From Plazaster borealis (Eukaryota > Echinodermata > Asteroidea > Forcipulatida > Labidiasteridae), in contig CM037469.1 in the NCBI GenBank assembly GCA_021014325.1, forward strand, positions 18,437,701 to 18,501,700: a DNA stretch of 64,000 nt, in the 5' to 3' direction. Positions 25,001 through 39,048 of the stretch are shown here, piece by piece. The notes under the pieces were generated by a model. The model worked only from the letters and a program-made list of their open reading frames with translations, was not told where the DNA came from and ran no database searches. Position 1 is the stretch's first letter; each line of letters starts with the position of its first letter. The translations under genes were made by a program, and so were the position numbers.

Positions 25001-28000
25001 GTGCTGTTACAAACTGGAAATAAGCATCTTTCTCAAAAATGTTGCATTTTTCTGAGCAAATGAGACAAAACGGGATGAGGCATTACACTCCAACAACTCC
25101 CGGATCAGAAATGAAACGGATTCCGGGTTCCAGTGGCCCTGACCCATTTGTGACCCGGAAATTGGTTTTAAAATGGCATTTTAGCTCGGGTGCTACTTCA
25201 GTTTGACCCATATTTTATGGGTCATTTTGACACATTCCGGGTCACACTGAAACAGAAATGGGTCAGGCTCTCTGGGACTCGGAACCGGGTAAATTCTGAC
25301 CCGGAGGGTTTTCAAGTGTGTTTTAATAATAACATCAAATCAAAACGAATTGGTGAATAGGCTTTTCTCTGTGTCTTCTTTCGTTTGATATTTCCAATGA
25401 TACCTTGCCTAACAATCCACTAATCCTTTGCTATACTCCGAGGATGTATTATTTGTGTTTCCCTCCAGAGTGGGAAGGCAACTATTCATATCACCATGCT
25501 GTGAACCTGCTCTGGATGACCTCACAGTGGAATTAAATGAAGCTTTTCCCTTGTTGGACCGAGTATATTTTAGGTCCATCATCCACAACTATTCTCTCTG
25601 CAGACATCTCGTTCGTCTTAATATATCCAGTAGCCAGTACTTCAATACAGAAGAATGCCTCTTAATCGCAACCTACGCCCTGTGTTCACGAAACTGCCCT
25701 CTTTTGTACTGTTACATTTCCCGCAAATTTCAACCCTCTTATATAATTTTTTTTCACTCAGAACTTTATGAAAGGTTAATAACAATGTCTCTCTCTCGTA
25801 AGTCAATAACAATCTCAAATGTAAACACAATAACCCAATCAGTGCTGTATTTGTGTGTGTGTGTTTGCAGAGCAAAGGCCGGAGTAGAGGATTGCTTCAT
25901 CACACACGGATGCTATGATGATACCATTACGCTGCAACTGGTGCAGGCTGCCAGCGACATATCCGGTGAGTTTATTATGATCTACTATTGCCATGGTTTT
26001 TCTAATGGCCCCTGGTTTGTGTGCGTGGGTGTGAGTTTTTATTGACATTCAAATCGAGGAATTACAACGAAGGAGACAATAGGTGCACGATTGCTATCAC
26101 AATGGAAAACAATGGGGTCCACATTTGTCAGGACAAAGAGTTGAAAAAAGGAGGACCCACGATTGGGTCCGCATTTGTCAGGACAAAGAGTCGAAAAAAG
26201 GAGGGTCCACGATTGGGAGACCATTATACACTTGTGTGTGTGAGCGTGTCTACCCGTTGAAACCGAGGACTTAACCAAAAGGGATCCGGGTGTTTGACAG
26301 AGCGAGGACGTCCTCGCTTCGCTTTCGTGTACAAAACCAATGGAGACGTTGCACACAAAAAACTAAGTCCAAACAATGGGAGAAACAATGTGTGTGTGAG
26401 CGTGTCTACCCGTTGAAACCGAGGACTTTAACGAAAGGGATCCGGGTGTTTGACAGAGCGAGCACGTCCTCGCTTCACTTTCGTGTACAAAACCAATGGG
26501 GACGTCGCTAAAAAAAACCGGTGTCCAAACAATGGGAGAACAAAGAGAATTCCTCAATTCACGGGATTCACAAACGTGGGTGTTCTTACACATGCCAACT
26601 TACGGAGTACTTGTAACAATGGAACAATGGACCCCACAATGTAATAACAATGGAACAATTTGGCCCCACAAGGAGATTCTTTAGAAAAGGGAATAATAGA
26701 ACAACAATAGCAGTACCCCACAAACCGGATTTGTACGGTTGTGTGGGTGTGTGTACACACGGAAGGGCATATGTGGGGTCCTGACAACAATGGAACAATG
26801 GACCCCACAAGGTCATTTCAATAGGAACAATTGGGCCCCACAAGGGAATTCTTCAGAAAAGGGAACAATAGAACAACAATAGCAGTACCCCACAAACCGG
26901 ATCCGTAAGGATGTGTGTGTGTGTGTGAGCGTGTCTATCCATTCAAACCGAGGACTTTATCAAAAGGGATCCGGGTGTTTGACAGAGCGAGGACGTTCTC
27001 GCTTCGTTTCCGTGTACAACCCAATGGGGACGTCGCTAAAAAAAACTATGTCCAAACAATGGAAGAACAAAGAGAAGTCCTCGATAAGTCGGATTTACAA
27101 ACATAATGTGTGTTTGTGTGTGTGTGCTTTAACGCTACATACGAAGTGTGAACCTGGGAACAAAAGAGGTCCACATAATGTAGGGACTTGAAACACTTTG
27201 TGGACTTACACATGTCCACACTGTTTTTTACAGTCTTGAAGAATAGCATTTTCCATGAGTGTTATACAGAACAAAGGGATGTCCACAGAGTGACTGCAAC
27301 ACACAAAAAAACATTTCTTTCTTCATCGTCGTCTTCGTCTTCTTTTTATCCTCCGTCCTTCTTCTGGGTCGTATGTAACCTGAACGTTTTAATTTCCTCT
27401 GCTAAATATTGGATGTTAGCTATTTGTATAAGGAGATGACGTTTCCTTAAAGGGTATTCCCAAAGGTATGAGCTCTCTGCACCTGTCTTGGGTATCTTTT
27501 TCTCTGGGGGTAACATGGAGTATTGTTAGGAAGAGCAATCATCAACACCTTCACTCCCTCCCGGTGAAGATTACACTAAAGAATGGCTGATGTATCTCGA
27601 ACGGACTCAGCCGGTAACCTCTCAACGGTATCAATGAAAACACTGTTTTGTGTGTGTCCCGGAATAGCCCGATTCTTCTGCAAATATGTGAAGCAATAAA
27701 ACATATAGATTTACATGGGAATACGAAATGAATTTGTTTAAAGGGTGCGTAGATTTAAGTGACTTTTAAAACTCTGGGCCTGTTTTTCTATACGAAAAGC
27801 TTTGAGCAGCACACAAATCCATGGTACTAAAGAGTCTGAAACCATGAACCAAAGCTGTAGACTGGATGGTGTGAATTTATAATAATAAAGATACTTTATT
27901 CAAAAGGGATTTTGACATGTAAAGGCGAAGCATATATGATGATTTGTGAGGATACCTCCACCCAAACCGTATACTTTGCAAGAAACCTCTCAGAAATAAA

Positions 28001-31000
28001 AACCTGTGGAGTAGGCTGTGAAACTTTGCAAAACGGTGGGGATACAATCTATAGATTTCGGTAACACCCCATAGGCCTACATGAACTCTCAGCTTTCTCC
28101 TGAAGACAATGAGAGCATACTGATCGAAACGTCGAGCTGTCACACCACTGGTCCTTTCAGAACCCCCACAACTCAATGGCAGATTTCATGTATACATTGT
28201 TCTACCACAAACCTTGCTAGAAAACCTTGGGCAATGTTTTTTGAAAAGTAGTTTACGCTTTTGAAGAAAAAAAACGCGCTACTTTTGAGTGAATTTTTAC
28301 GCAGTTTATGATTGTCTTGGAAAGCTAATAGATAAGTTTGATCATATTTTAACAAACAACTTGTTCTAAAGTATAGAGGATTTTTGTTTAAGTAAATCAT
28401 TAATGTTGCAAATGTTGTTACACAATGTGAGCTTTAATTTTCAGTCTGTCAGGTGATTTTATTTCCCCTAAAATTAACAAAACTGCACTAAACCTTTACC
28501 CCGTTGTCCTTTTCAAAGTTCACGAAATCGCAGTTGAGAACGTTCCACCCTGTATACTCTTCTGCGGATCTGTTCGTCACTTGAACGTCATAAGTCATCA
28601 CTGTGTCGCGTGAATGCTTCCCCTTATGGGAAATTTCGCTTCTGGATCTCCAAACACGCTGTTTGCATATGCCGGTATCTGGCCTATCAGGAATGTCGAT
28701 GGGTTATCGTATTTGCAGAGCTTGCTGCTCACTCACAACCACCATGCATTTAGTATAACGTGGATTCGAGCCGGGATTTTGTTCTGTTGGTTTAAAGGGT
28801 CTGTATATGTTTGGTAATGACTCTGAAAATTAATGGCAATAAAAACTTACTTGGTAAGAAGTACAGCAGCTTTGGATTGTATAATGCATTTTGAGAAACT
28901 ATTCACTTCGAAGTATGAGCTGCGGTTATCGAAAAAGATATCACTTTCTTTCTATCCCAAAAAAATTTGATTCTGAGAGTATTTCAATGCAGATTATTCT
29001 TCCTGCGTGGACAAACCGCTCCAGATTTTCGGCAATATCTCAAAAACGCTACCACCTTTTGAAATGAAATTTTCACAGGTTAGTTTTACGGTATATATCT
29101 GCAACTATACAGGATTGAAACAAACAGTTGGTTCCAATTACCAAACGTGTACAATCCCTTTAAAGATTAACTTGGGTAGTACTGCATCATGTGTTTTATT
29201 GAATTGGTTAACGTTCGGAGCATTGCTCAATCAAACATCGTGGTGCGTAACGTGAGGTGACAGGATTGATAACGTATTTGTCATCGCATAGCATCTAATT
29301 TAGCATCACATGTAACCTTAACATGCGAGCAAAGTTTGAGCACAGGTTGTTTTCACCATCAGTCTGATTAAATGTGTCGTCAACTTCATTGCTGTTTGGC
29401 GAGAACTTTGAAATTGAGTTGTATTCTCAAGTCCTTTGAAATGTTTATTTTAAATATTTCACTGCACTCCTAAAAACCTTGTTGTCGAGTGCCACACTCA
29501 TAGTTATTGTAAAATATAACATTATGGGAACGAACGAAAGACATCATCAAAAATGCCTTGCACTGAAGATACATGTGAAGAGAAGATGGTGATGAAATTT
29601 GGTTTTTAGATGTGAGAGGAAAACGCCCAACTTGGAAAATCTCAGTTAGAGAGAGACTGAAAACTCAATTCAATGGGAAGGTTCTGGTCCGAGACGGGAC
29701 TCGAATACGGGTCCACCGAGGTGAAAGAATGGGAAGAAACCACTAAGCCTACTTAATGCCCTTTTAATAATGCTATATTTATAACATCTGTCTAATACAA
29801 TTGGATTTTATAAAGTCAGCGTCATCAGTGATTGAACCATTTAGGGCTCTCTCTATCTTAAATGTATTGTACATCTGTCATTGTTTTTGAAGAGTAATTT
29901 TTATTTCAACTTGATGGTTTTATTTCAGGAAATAACTATAAGGGCGTGAACTCATGACTTTGAGCCGGATTATAACCACAAACCCCTTTATTGACCTTAT
30001 GCGCATGACATCATTTGAGTAGGGCGCCCTCAATTAGAGATCAAAAGGAGGTTGCTCATTGGCCCATCGTGATCCCCGCGCGTACAAAAATGTTACATCA
30101 TCGTTTTACCTCTAAACTTGCGTCGTGATGACGTCAATGTATAAGATATATAGACAAAGTACAGAACTTGTAATTATCGAGTGGGGGTAAACTTTTCAAA
30201 TTGAAATGTTGTGCTAGTTTTAATCCTTCAAAAAAGGGCCTATTTCCGTCTAAATGTTTGCCAAAGTGGGCGGAATTGCTTATTTAGATTGCGTCATTCA
30301 ATGTAAGCTCCATAAAGCGTGCCATAACTCCCGACACATCATAATCAAATGTTCGTTGTCTTCACTAAACTAGAGTGGTAGATAAATGATGGCGTCGTCC
30401 CATTCAGTGACGCTCCAACACTGTTGACTTGAGATTTACTTGTTTTATGGGTAGGGTCTACGTCTTGGTATTATGTTTGAATTTTTTGCCAGATTGACAG
30501 GGGTAGTTGACAAACATAATGAGGACCGGAGGAACCGGTTGACAAATGTGTCAACAAAATTATTTTTTAGGGGGAGACCGCGAGGATATTTTTTCAGATC
30601 CTCTCTGAGCTTACTTTACTAAATTTACTTAATTTACTCAAATAAGCAATTTGCTCAATCTACTTAATATACTTAACTTATTCAAATAAGACAATTTGCT
30701 TAATTTACCCAAAATACTTAATTTACTCAAATAAGAAAATTTGCTCAATTTACTAAATTTACTTAATTAACTCAAAAAAGACAATTTGCTCAATTTACTC
30801 AATTCACTTAATTTACTCAATTTACACATTTACTCAATTTACTCAATTTGCTTACATTACTCAATTCACTTAATTTACTAAATTTACACAATTTTACTCA
30901 GTTTACTACATTGACTCAATTTAGACAACAATTTATATAAACCCTTTAATTTGACTGACGGTTTTCATTTTGTTATTTCGGCTCTCGCAATATATGATCA

Positions 31001-34000
31001 GACATTTTGCTCCAAGCATTCTGACATTCGATCTCAGTTGCATGTATTAAATATTGGTCATACATTGAGGGTTATCAAATTTAAGCAGAGAACCGGAGAA
31101 AACGTGTTCGTGTTGGTGCCTTAAGTTGACTCGACAATCCCGGTATCCGCATGAACCATTTATGTTAGTGACACTTAAATATTGATGTACTTGTACACCG
31201 ATGTGGTTCGGATATGATGCAGAATCATAATACGTCTGGGGTTAAAACGGCCTCACCAAGCTTATTTTATGAATGCATTAATGTTTTTAAGAAATGTACA
31301 GTTTTAACTTATTTGTATTAATTTTCGCATCTCTAATTTGGCCTCGTAACGGGAAGCTTTGTTTTCCCATTGAGTCAAGAGATTGTATCTTTTTGGAGGA
31401 AAAACATTCAACCGAACTCTCTTTTTATGTGAGCAGGTTGCATAGTTTGAAATGAAAATGACTATTGATTTATAAATAACTGTCCCTTCTGCTTCTCAGA
31501 ATCGCTTCTTATCAAACATCATTCTTAAAATACATGTGGCTATATCAAGATTAAAGATGAAAACCATGTCCAGATTGCGATCGCTGTAATTGAAAAAAGA
31601 CTTAATGTAAACCATCCGTAGAGGATATTCTCTCTCATGGCATGCGAGGTAGCAAGTTTCCTCTTTAAATTTAGAAGCCCACGGATGATATATTACGGCC
31701 AACGACCCCCACTAAATTGGGACAACTATAGAAAAGCCCCGTCACTGAAATCACAACACGCGCACAGATTTCTTCCTCCCCGTTTTCCCCAACACCCATC
31801 ACTCCTGGATGCCGTGGAGTGGTTATACTTGTCTCCCATCGCTGGATATCCTCGGTAAATACCACCGTAGGGTTGATTAAAGACTGTGCCCTCAAGCTGC
31901 TTGATACAGCTCAAAGTCAGCAATCGGGCTAGGAGGAAAGAGCTGTCCACTTGGAGACCCTCTGTGCCGTCTCACGCGGGAGATTTCCCCATAGAGATAC
32001 CCCGTCAGTGTCTGTATTGCCAGGAATGACAAATAACCCCAGGGGAGGCTGTGCACGGCAATGATGCCTTCATCATTGCCCTTATGCAAACATCACCGAT
32101 GAAGAACGCACATAGAAAGGGGGATCGGAGAAAAAACATCAATTTCCGGAACACCGGGCTTGGAATTGATGATGGTATTGTATTCTCACCGTGAAGTGCT
32201 AGATTAAACGGACGAGATCAATCAAGCACCCGAATATTTTTGCCTCACGAGGTCCACAAAACTACGTGCTTGGAATGGGAACTTGACTGTTTTAGATGTA
32301 CACCATCATTAATAAGTTTACTGGGGTGGGAGGGAATCGAGGGTAGACAAACAAACCTCCGTTTTTAATCGCCCCCTTAGATGGTGTTAACCTTGGCCTA
32401 GCAAATTTGAACGAGATGGTACACTTCTTATGCATACATTGAACAGATAATGAACTTCAGATTACATCATACCCCGTTTGATTTCATCAGTTTGATTAAT
32501 TAAATCTAATGCAAATATTCACACGTGGTTATTAAATGTTCTCATTGACACTTCTCACGTAATGAAGGACATTTCAATGTTAGTTCACATTTTAAAAAGA
32601 CACCACAGTCGGATGTTGTTCATTAAGATATTTACAGTGAAAAGAGGTGAGATCAATCAAGTACCCGGAATATTTATTATCCCTTTCAGTTGCTGTTTGT
32701 TTGTTGGAGCGTTTGTCTGTTTGTCTGTTCATTCGTTCGTTTTAGGGATTGTTTGAGGGATTGTTTGAGGAAAGTCGGGGGTTTCTTCTTTCTTTCTTTT
32801 TTTTTCTTTTTTTTAATATTCAGGCATGATTTGACCATCGTGATTTTCCATTTTGATTTGTTGCATTCAAACCGAGGCTTGAACGGAAAGTTAGCCCTCC
32901 TACTCCAGCTAACATTATCCAGTGAGTTGATCAACCATTTGAAACCATTCAACTGCACCGGTTATGTAAGGTGGCGCAACTGTGCACTGGGCCATGTACA
33001 CGTGTGTACTGTGTATAATCATCACATTATATCATTATTGCAGGCTGACATAGTTTATCTATCATTCAAAACTATGGAGGATGATATTGAATGGTCAGAC
33101 ATTAGGATGGTCATTGTGTGCTGTGTGGATGCATTCACCACATGATATCATAATTTCGCTTGCATAGTGCACATACATGTAGATGATATTGAATGGTCAG
33201 ACAGTAGGGGGTTTATTGTGTACTGTGTCGATGCATTCAGTACATGTTTTGATATGGCAGGCTGGCATGGCACAGCTTATATCTCATTCAAAATACAGTG
33301 GATGGTAGTGAATGGTCAAACAGTAGGAGGGTTAATCAGGGATACCTAATTGTGTAAATGTGAATGACCTTTCTAACCGCGCATGCATCTTTTTCCCAAT
33401 TCATATCAATGTAATTCGACAGAGTCGGGCCCCTTGTGTTTATAATGGGATTCAGTATTTGGTACTTCCGATATTAACATCAATAACACAGTAACATAAT
33501 GCTTTACATGTATGAAGCGGTCAGTGAAACAGTTTTGTCTCCTTTTATAAAATGGTTTTGAAACTTCATTGGTATGTACCGGAAACTCAACCCATCTTCA
33601 TAAGGCGAATATCGCGTGTATAAGGGAGGCTTATTGATAGCTTCGTCACGAAGTAGGTCAACGCAACACGTGCGTAAATTAATCTGTGAAAATAGGGCTA
33701 TCCCGAAGAAACTATTTGCGAAATGGGATTGCAAATCAATCCTACCTAACTGATTTTTAGTTTCACTTTACTATGTGTGGGTTTTTTTCCTGCTCTCAGG
33801 TCCCCAGAATGTGTTTAGATATAAGTTACTGCACAAAGAGTAGTAGACGAGTAATGTGTACAGTGTTAACTTGTGGGAATACAGATTGATGCACAGAATG
33901 GGTCAGTTGAAGGTAGAACTTACACAGTTTATCCATCAAACCGATTAATCACAAATTTACGTTTTTTATATCTTCTTTAGATATTTCTTGTATTTTTTCT

Positions 34001-37000
34001 TTGCTCCTGTTTGTCTCTGTGACTATTTGATGTTACCCTGGTTTCTACTAGATGTAGACAAAGCTAACCTCCACCTGACTTTTCAAACTGCATATTTCCA
34101 TATTTATCATGTTTGTTTGCTTGTAGTTTTTTATAGGGTTTTTCTTTTGGGGTTTTTTTTATGTTAACATCAGTTAGTGGGCCTTTTCGGTGTTTCTCTT
34201 TTGCCCCAGATATCGTATTTTGGTGTTTTGTGCAATAAAGGTAATAAACTAAATTAAACTAAATGAACCCTTTCGTTGGATGTTGAGGGACCACTGTGTG
34301 CCCATTTGAAGTCAAGTCTCCCTCGTTTATAAAGGGTCTTAACGGGTCACAGTTGCTCTTTTGATATGATTATGCTTGTCTTAAATGTTGACATCGTGTT
34401 TAACATCTCAAAGTACAGGTCCTGAGTTTGCTCCTCTCGTGGTTTTCAAACTTGAAGTTCTGGTTCTATATCCTCACTCATACACCTCTCTGTCTTATTC
34501 ATATTGTTGTAATGTCTATTTATCCACCGCCAGGCCTGCAGGTCTCCGTCATCCTGGAGCTGTTCGGAGAGTTCTTCTTCAGCTTCTGCCAGTCATCTGG
34601 CTACGACGAGATGCTGCGAGCCCTCGGCGGCAACCTCAAGAGCTTTCTGGAGAACCTGGACTCGCTGCACTCCTACCTTAGCTTCTCCTACGAGCAGATG
34701 GAGGCGCCGTCCTTCAGGTGTGAGAGACGGCATGACAACGCGCTCATCCTGCATTACTACTCCCATCGTAAAGGCCTACATCCCATCGTCGTCGGTAAGT
34801 CTTTGTGGCTTGCCTTCTTGGTGTATGTGTTTGTGTGAGGCTTGCTAGCTAATTAAAAGTTGACAACTATCTTTGGACATTATTGCATTACTTGTTTAGG
34901 TACACAAACTGAAAAGGCCCTCACCCCATGCAGTAAGTATTGTCAGTGCCTTCTCTGTCTGGTACTGTTTGGCTTGCTAAAGCTAATTAAAAATGATGAG
35001 CTAGCAACAACCTTGGGACAATTACAATACTTATTTTGAGTACACAGGTATTTTAGTAGAGATGTTTTAGGTGCCTCCGGTGTGTATTTGTATGACGTGC
35101 TAGCTAATTAAAGGTAATGTTGACAACCGGCCTTAGACAATAATTGTATTAGTTGCTTTGAGTACATAAACTGAAAGGCCTACACCCCATCGTCGCCGGT
35201 AAAAGCCTTTGTGTAAACAAATTGAAAGGATGATATCAAATTAAAGGTGTGTTTTTGGTAAAGACAATTTTATATTCAGTATTATTTTTCTTTACCATAA
35301 AAGCATAGCACAATGCACCACCTGTGAAATACTGCTCTATAAAACACGATGTTATCTTCAGGAGAACGGTTACAAAAATAGCCACTGTTCGGACTCAATT
35401 CCGATTGATCGCGTATTCCGTATTCTAGAAAAAACAAAAATCACTCCTCAGTTTTCTCGTTATTTGACGATACTGTGATTTAGGGGTTGATATCTCTCAT
35501 CCAATGGCTTTACATGAAACATGAAGTGACTGACACATTAAACTAATCTTGTATAACACACTCTGTGCGTTTGTTGTTGTTTCCTATGGATTACGTGAAT
35601 CACTTATTTGTCAAGACGAATATCGAGAACGAAATTTGCCTAAAAAAATCCTGAATAAGAGGCATGTGTTTGAGAATGTAGCTGTTTACCTGAACTTCTT
35701 TCGTTTTGGCATAAAGCTTCTCCGGTCTTTAATTTATCAATTTATACCTAAAGTTTCAAAATATACACCGGGCAAACTTTGCACACGCAATGTTAATAAT
35801 TTGTATAATTTCTGTTTTCCAGGAATGTACCATCCTTTCAAGTTCGCTGTCTATCTCATGATCAAATTATGTCTTTAGTCCACATCAAGCTAATGGAATT
35901 ACGTTTCTGTACGCACAAACTAAAAGGGTTTAAAATTAAAGGTGTGTTTAATAATTGACAAGATTATACTTGGAAGGTGAACCAATTGGGGCATAACATT
36001 ATTGGAACGTTCATTCTGCCTCCACCAAACCCAAGCCGTCCCGCAAAATAAAATCCCATGAGCGGAGGGGGCATTATTCCAAACCGCGCCTTCAACGGTT
36101 ACAGCGATCTTTAATGTTTTAAGTGCTCTGTCGATGATATTTAAAATAAATAAATAGGTTTGGTTGTTACTAGGTTTTTAATTCTCGTATGTGACACCCA
36201 AGTGTCTTTGGTATACTTTTCAGGACATCCTTTTGGAAAAGTAGAGTGCTTTTTTGTAATTTTTCACGGCAAATCCATAGGCCGAATCAAAACCATAAAG
36301 GAGTACTATTTTTTATCTGACTATTTTAAAAGTTTTCGAGGACTCTGTGTGGTTTTAAAATGCTAAATAAGATATTTCCACCAGTAAAGATTGTCATAAG
36401 ATCAGGCTCGGGGAGCCACAATATAGTGCGCCACCAAGAGTTTGGCATTGAAACCATTTTGTTCAAATGAGAAAGTAAACGTTATCAAAAACCACATGGG
36501 AAAAGCACGCTATTACCAATAGCATTAACCACACACCCACGGACTATTAGGGTTCATTTCAAAGGCGAACAGGGTTCTTGAAAGTCATATTGTCGGCTTG
36601 CAGGAACGTCATATATTGCGTAACAATCTGCCTCTCCTGACCAAGCACTTGGTGGCGCACTCTTCTGAATCGCCGTGCTAGTATGTAATAATGTGAATTT
36701 ATTATGCACTTTTTCAAGCCAAGCAGGCACCTCAAAGCGCCTTACATTATTACCCCTATTCATCTGGCCCTGGGCAATCCTGAAACCATTTCAGCTCCTT
36801 GGGAGTATGCAGCACCAGCAGCCAGATAAATGCACGCATGTGTTTTGCTTATCATTCAGACCAACCCACCCTACCATTGCAGGTACACATTTGTCTTGCT
36901 CAAGGGTGCAAGCAAATTATCACGACCAACTTCGAACCCACACTCGGATGACTCAGCCACCGGGACAGTTCTCTGCGCTAGACCGCCCAGCCTCGACATG

Positions 37001-38943
37001 TTTATATAAGATAGTGACTTAAATTAAAACAAAATCTTCTTCGTGTTCAATGGTTACAATATTCCTGCCCAATTAAATAAGATTAACAACTTATTTTAAC
37101 AACGATATTTTTATTTTAAAACAAAAATAATAGGGCATACGATAAAAAGAAACTTGGGTACACGACCGACGGACCAACAGCAGATTCACGATTTGGCATT
37201 ACACTTCTGTTCCCCGTTGACGAAACGCATTCGAGTTTGAAAGAAATTGCAATTAGACGGCAGTGGGAGTTTGAGTTACGGTTTATAATATTGGAGTTGT
37301 TCCAGTCGGAAATGATGGCGTGTGATATGACGCGTACCTGCTGTATCGATTAACACCATCGGGGAAGGCTTAGCTAGGAGAGAAAATTGATATATGAGGA
37401 TTGGCTTCAATGGTTGTACTACAGAGCATTGAGGTATATAGAACAAGTCATCATTGAACTGATAAATCAGTCGTTTTGCTTTCTTCAAATAAATGTTTGA
37501 AATCGTTTTTGATACAAAACATGAACATTAGCAAAATGGTAGCCTTCACCCTTCCTGAATGTCCTGACTGAATTATAATTTTGATGCGATGATCTTCGCA
37601 CAATGCCGGATAATTTAAATATATAAAACATCTTGATTGATTAATAGTTGGCAGTGACATAAGAGCTAATGATAACGTGTTATTAGTTTCATTTTGTGGT
37701 CACTTTCATCTTCAAGTGCAAGGCTTACCTTTACCATACCCTTAAACAAATTCAAACTGATACAATAAACCCAACAAAGTATGCTTTGATGCGCCCGTTA
37801 GTGGTAAGAAATGAATCCGATCTGATAACGTGTTCGGATGTAAAGATAATTGCTCTTTGAGTGAGTATCAGATTCGTGCTTATTAATGCAAGCGACTTGG
37901 CATTTTGTGTCACTCTAATTCGCCGCCGGTGAATGTTGTTGTGTCCAACTGTGTGTAATCTTATTAAGTGACTTCACTGCCTGCATTATGTCTGCATTAC
38001 ACGTTGCACGACCTCCTCTAATACAGGATGCTCGTTTGATTCGCTCCAGTTCGCCCCATTTCTCTTTCTTGCTAGTGTCCCTTGTATATGGAGGGCAAAA
38101 CGAAATCTCCCGTAAAGAGGAAAATACTTTCACATAGGTATAGTGACTTTGGACGGGCACCAATTAGCCAAATAGACCGTGTGATAAGTGTATACAGTAA
38201 AGCCGTATACGGGTTGACGCATAGCTTTATCGTGATTATGCCTGGTGGCAGCAGGGTGAAGTTTGCCGTCTATTGCCGTCATCAACTCGCCAGTCGTGTC
38301 CCAGGGAACAAATTTGTGTCAAAAAACGTCGTGTGGAGTTGATGGAGAGGGCCTGATCAATTTGTTGTGAGAGCTTGAGGTATTGAGTGATTCTTGGAGA
38401 CGTTTTTGTCTGCTCTCGTGAATAGTAAATCGCTCTGACGTTTGAGGTCCTCGAGCCGAGCATAAACCGAGAGTTCGAAAAACGTTCATGTGCACTGAAT
38501 TTGTTAAAAGCTGCTCGGGCGAGTGGGCAAATTGGGCTCGCCGTTAGATTGAGAGGACTTCCCCTTGGGTTTTACAGAGGGAGAGAGATTTGAATGTTCT
38601 TGACATCAAAACCTTCTTAGATTACCTGAGTGCATCGGCTTAATGTGACAGTTCATTCCATCTTACAGTAGGCTAAGCAGGTAGGTTTGTTTGCTCTCGG
38701 ATGAATGGTTTGACATATAGTATAGGCCCTTTTCCATACCACGGCTTGGCTTTGGCTTAGGCTTAGGCATTCTTGGGTGAAAACATGCACTTTTAGTATC
38801 GGGCTTCGAACAGGCGAGCGGGGCCTAGGCACGAGCCGAAGACTAAGCCGAGGTTTCGAAAATGGCCCTATTAACATTTATTGCGAGGATGAATCTTCGT
38901 CAAGCGTTGTCTTGAAACCGGATGATGTTATTGTTGTTTTGTT

Positions 38944-38976
<33 letters not shown>

Positions 38977-39016
38977 CTGTTGCTGTTGTTCTTGTTATTG
39001 GTGTTGTTGCTGTTGA

Positions 39017-39048
<32 letters not shown>

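Noticed and set aside
26021..27191. Several overlapping open frames on both strands
   Set aside because: They repeat the X and Y modules and share no known domain.
34541..34542. Later acceptor (GCCTGCAG) for exon 3
   Set aside because: It would shift the frame relative to exon 2; the upstream CCGCCAG keeps Gly-Leu-Gln-Val in frame.
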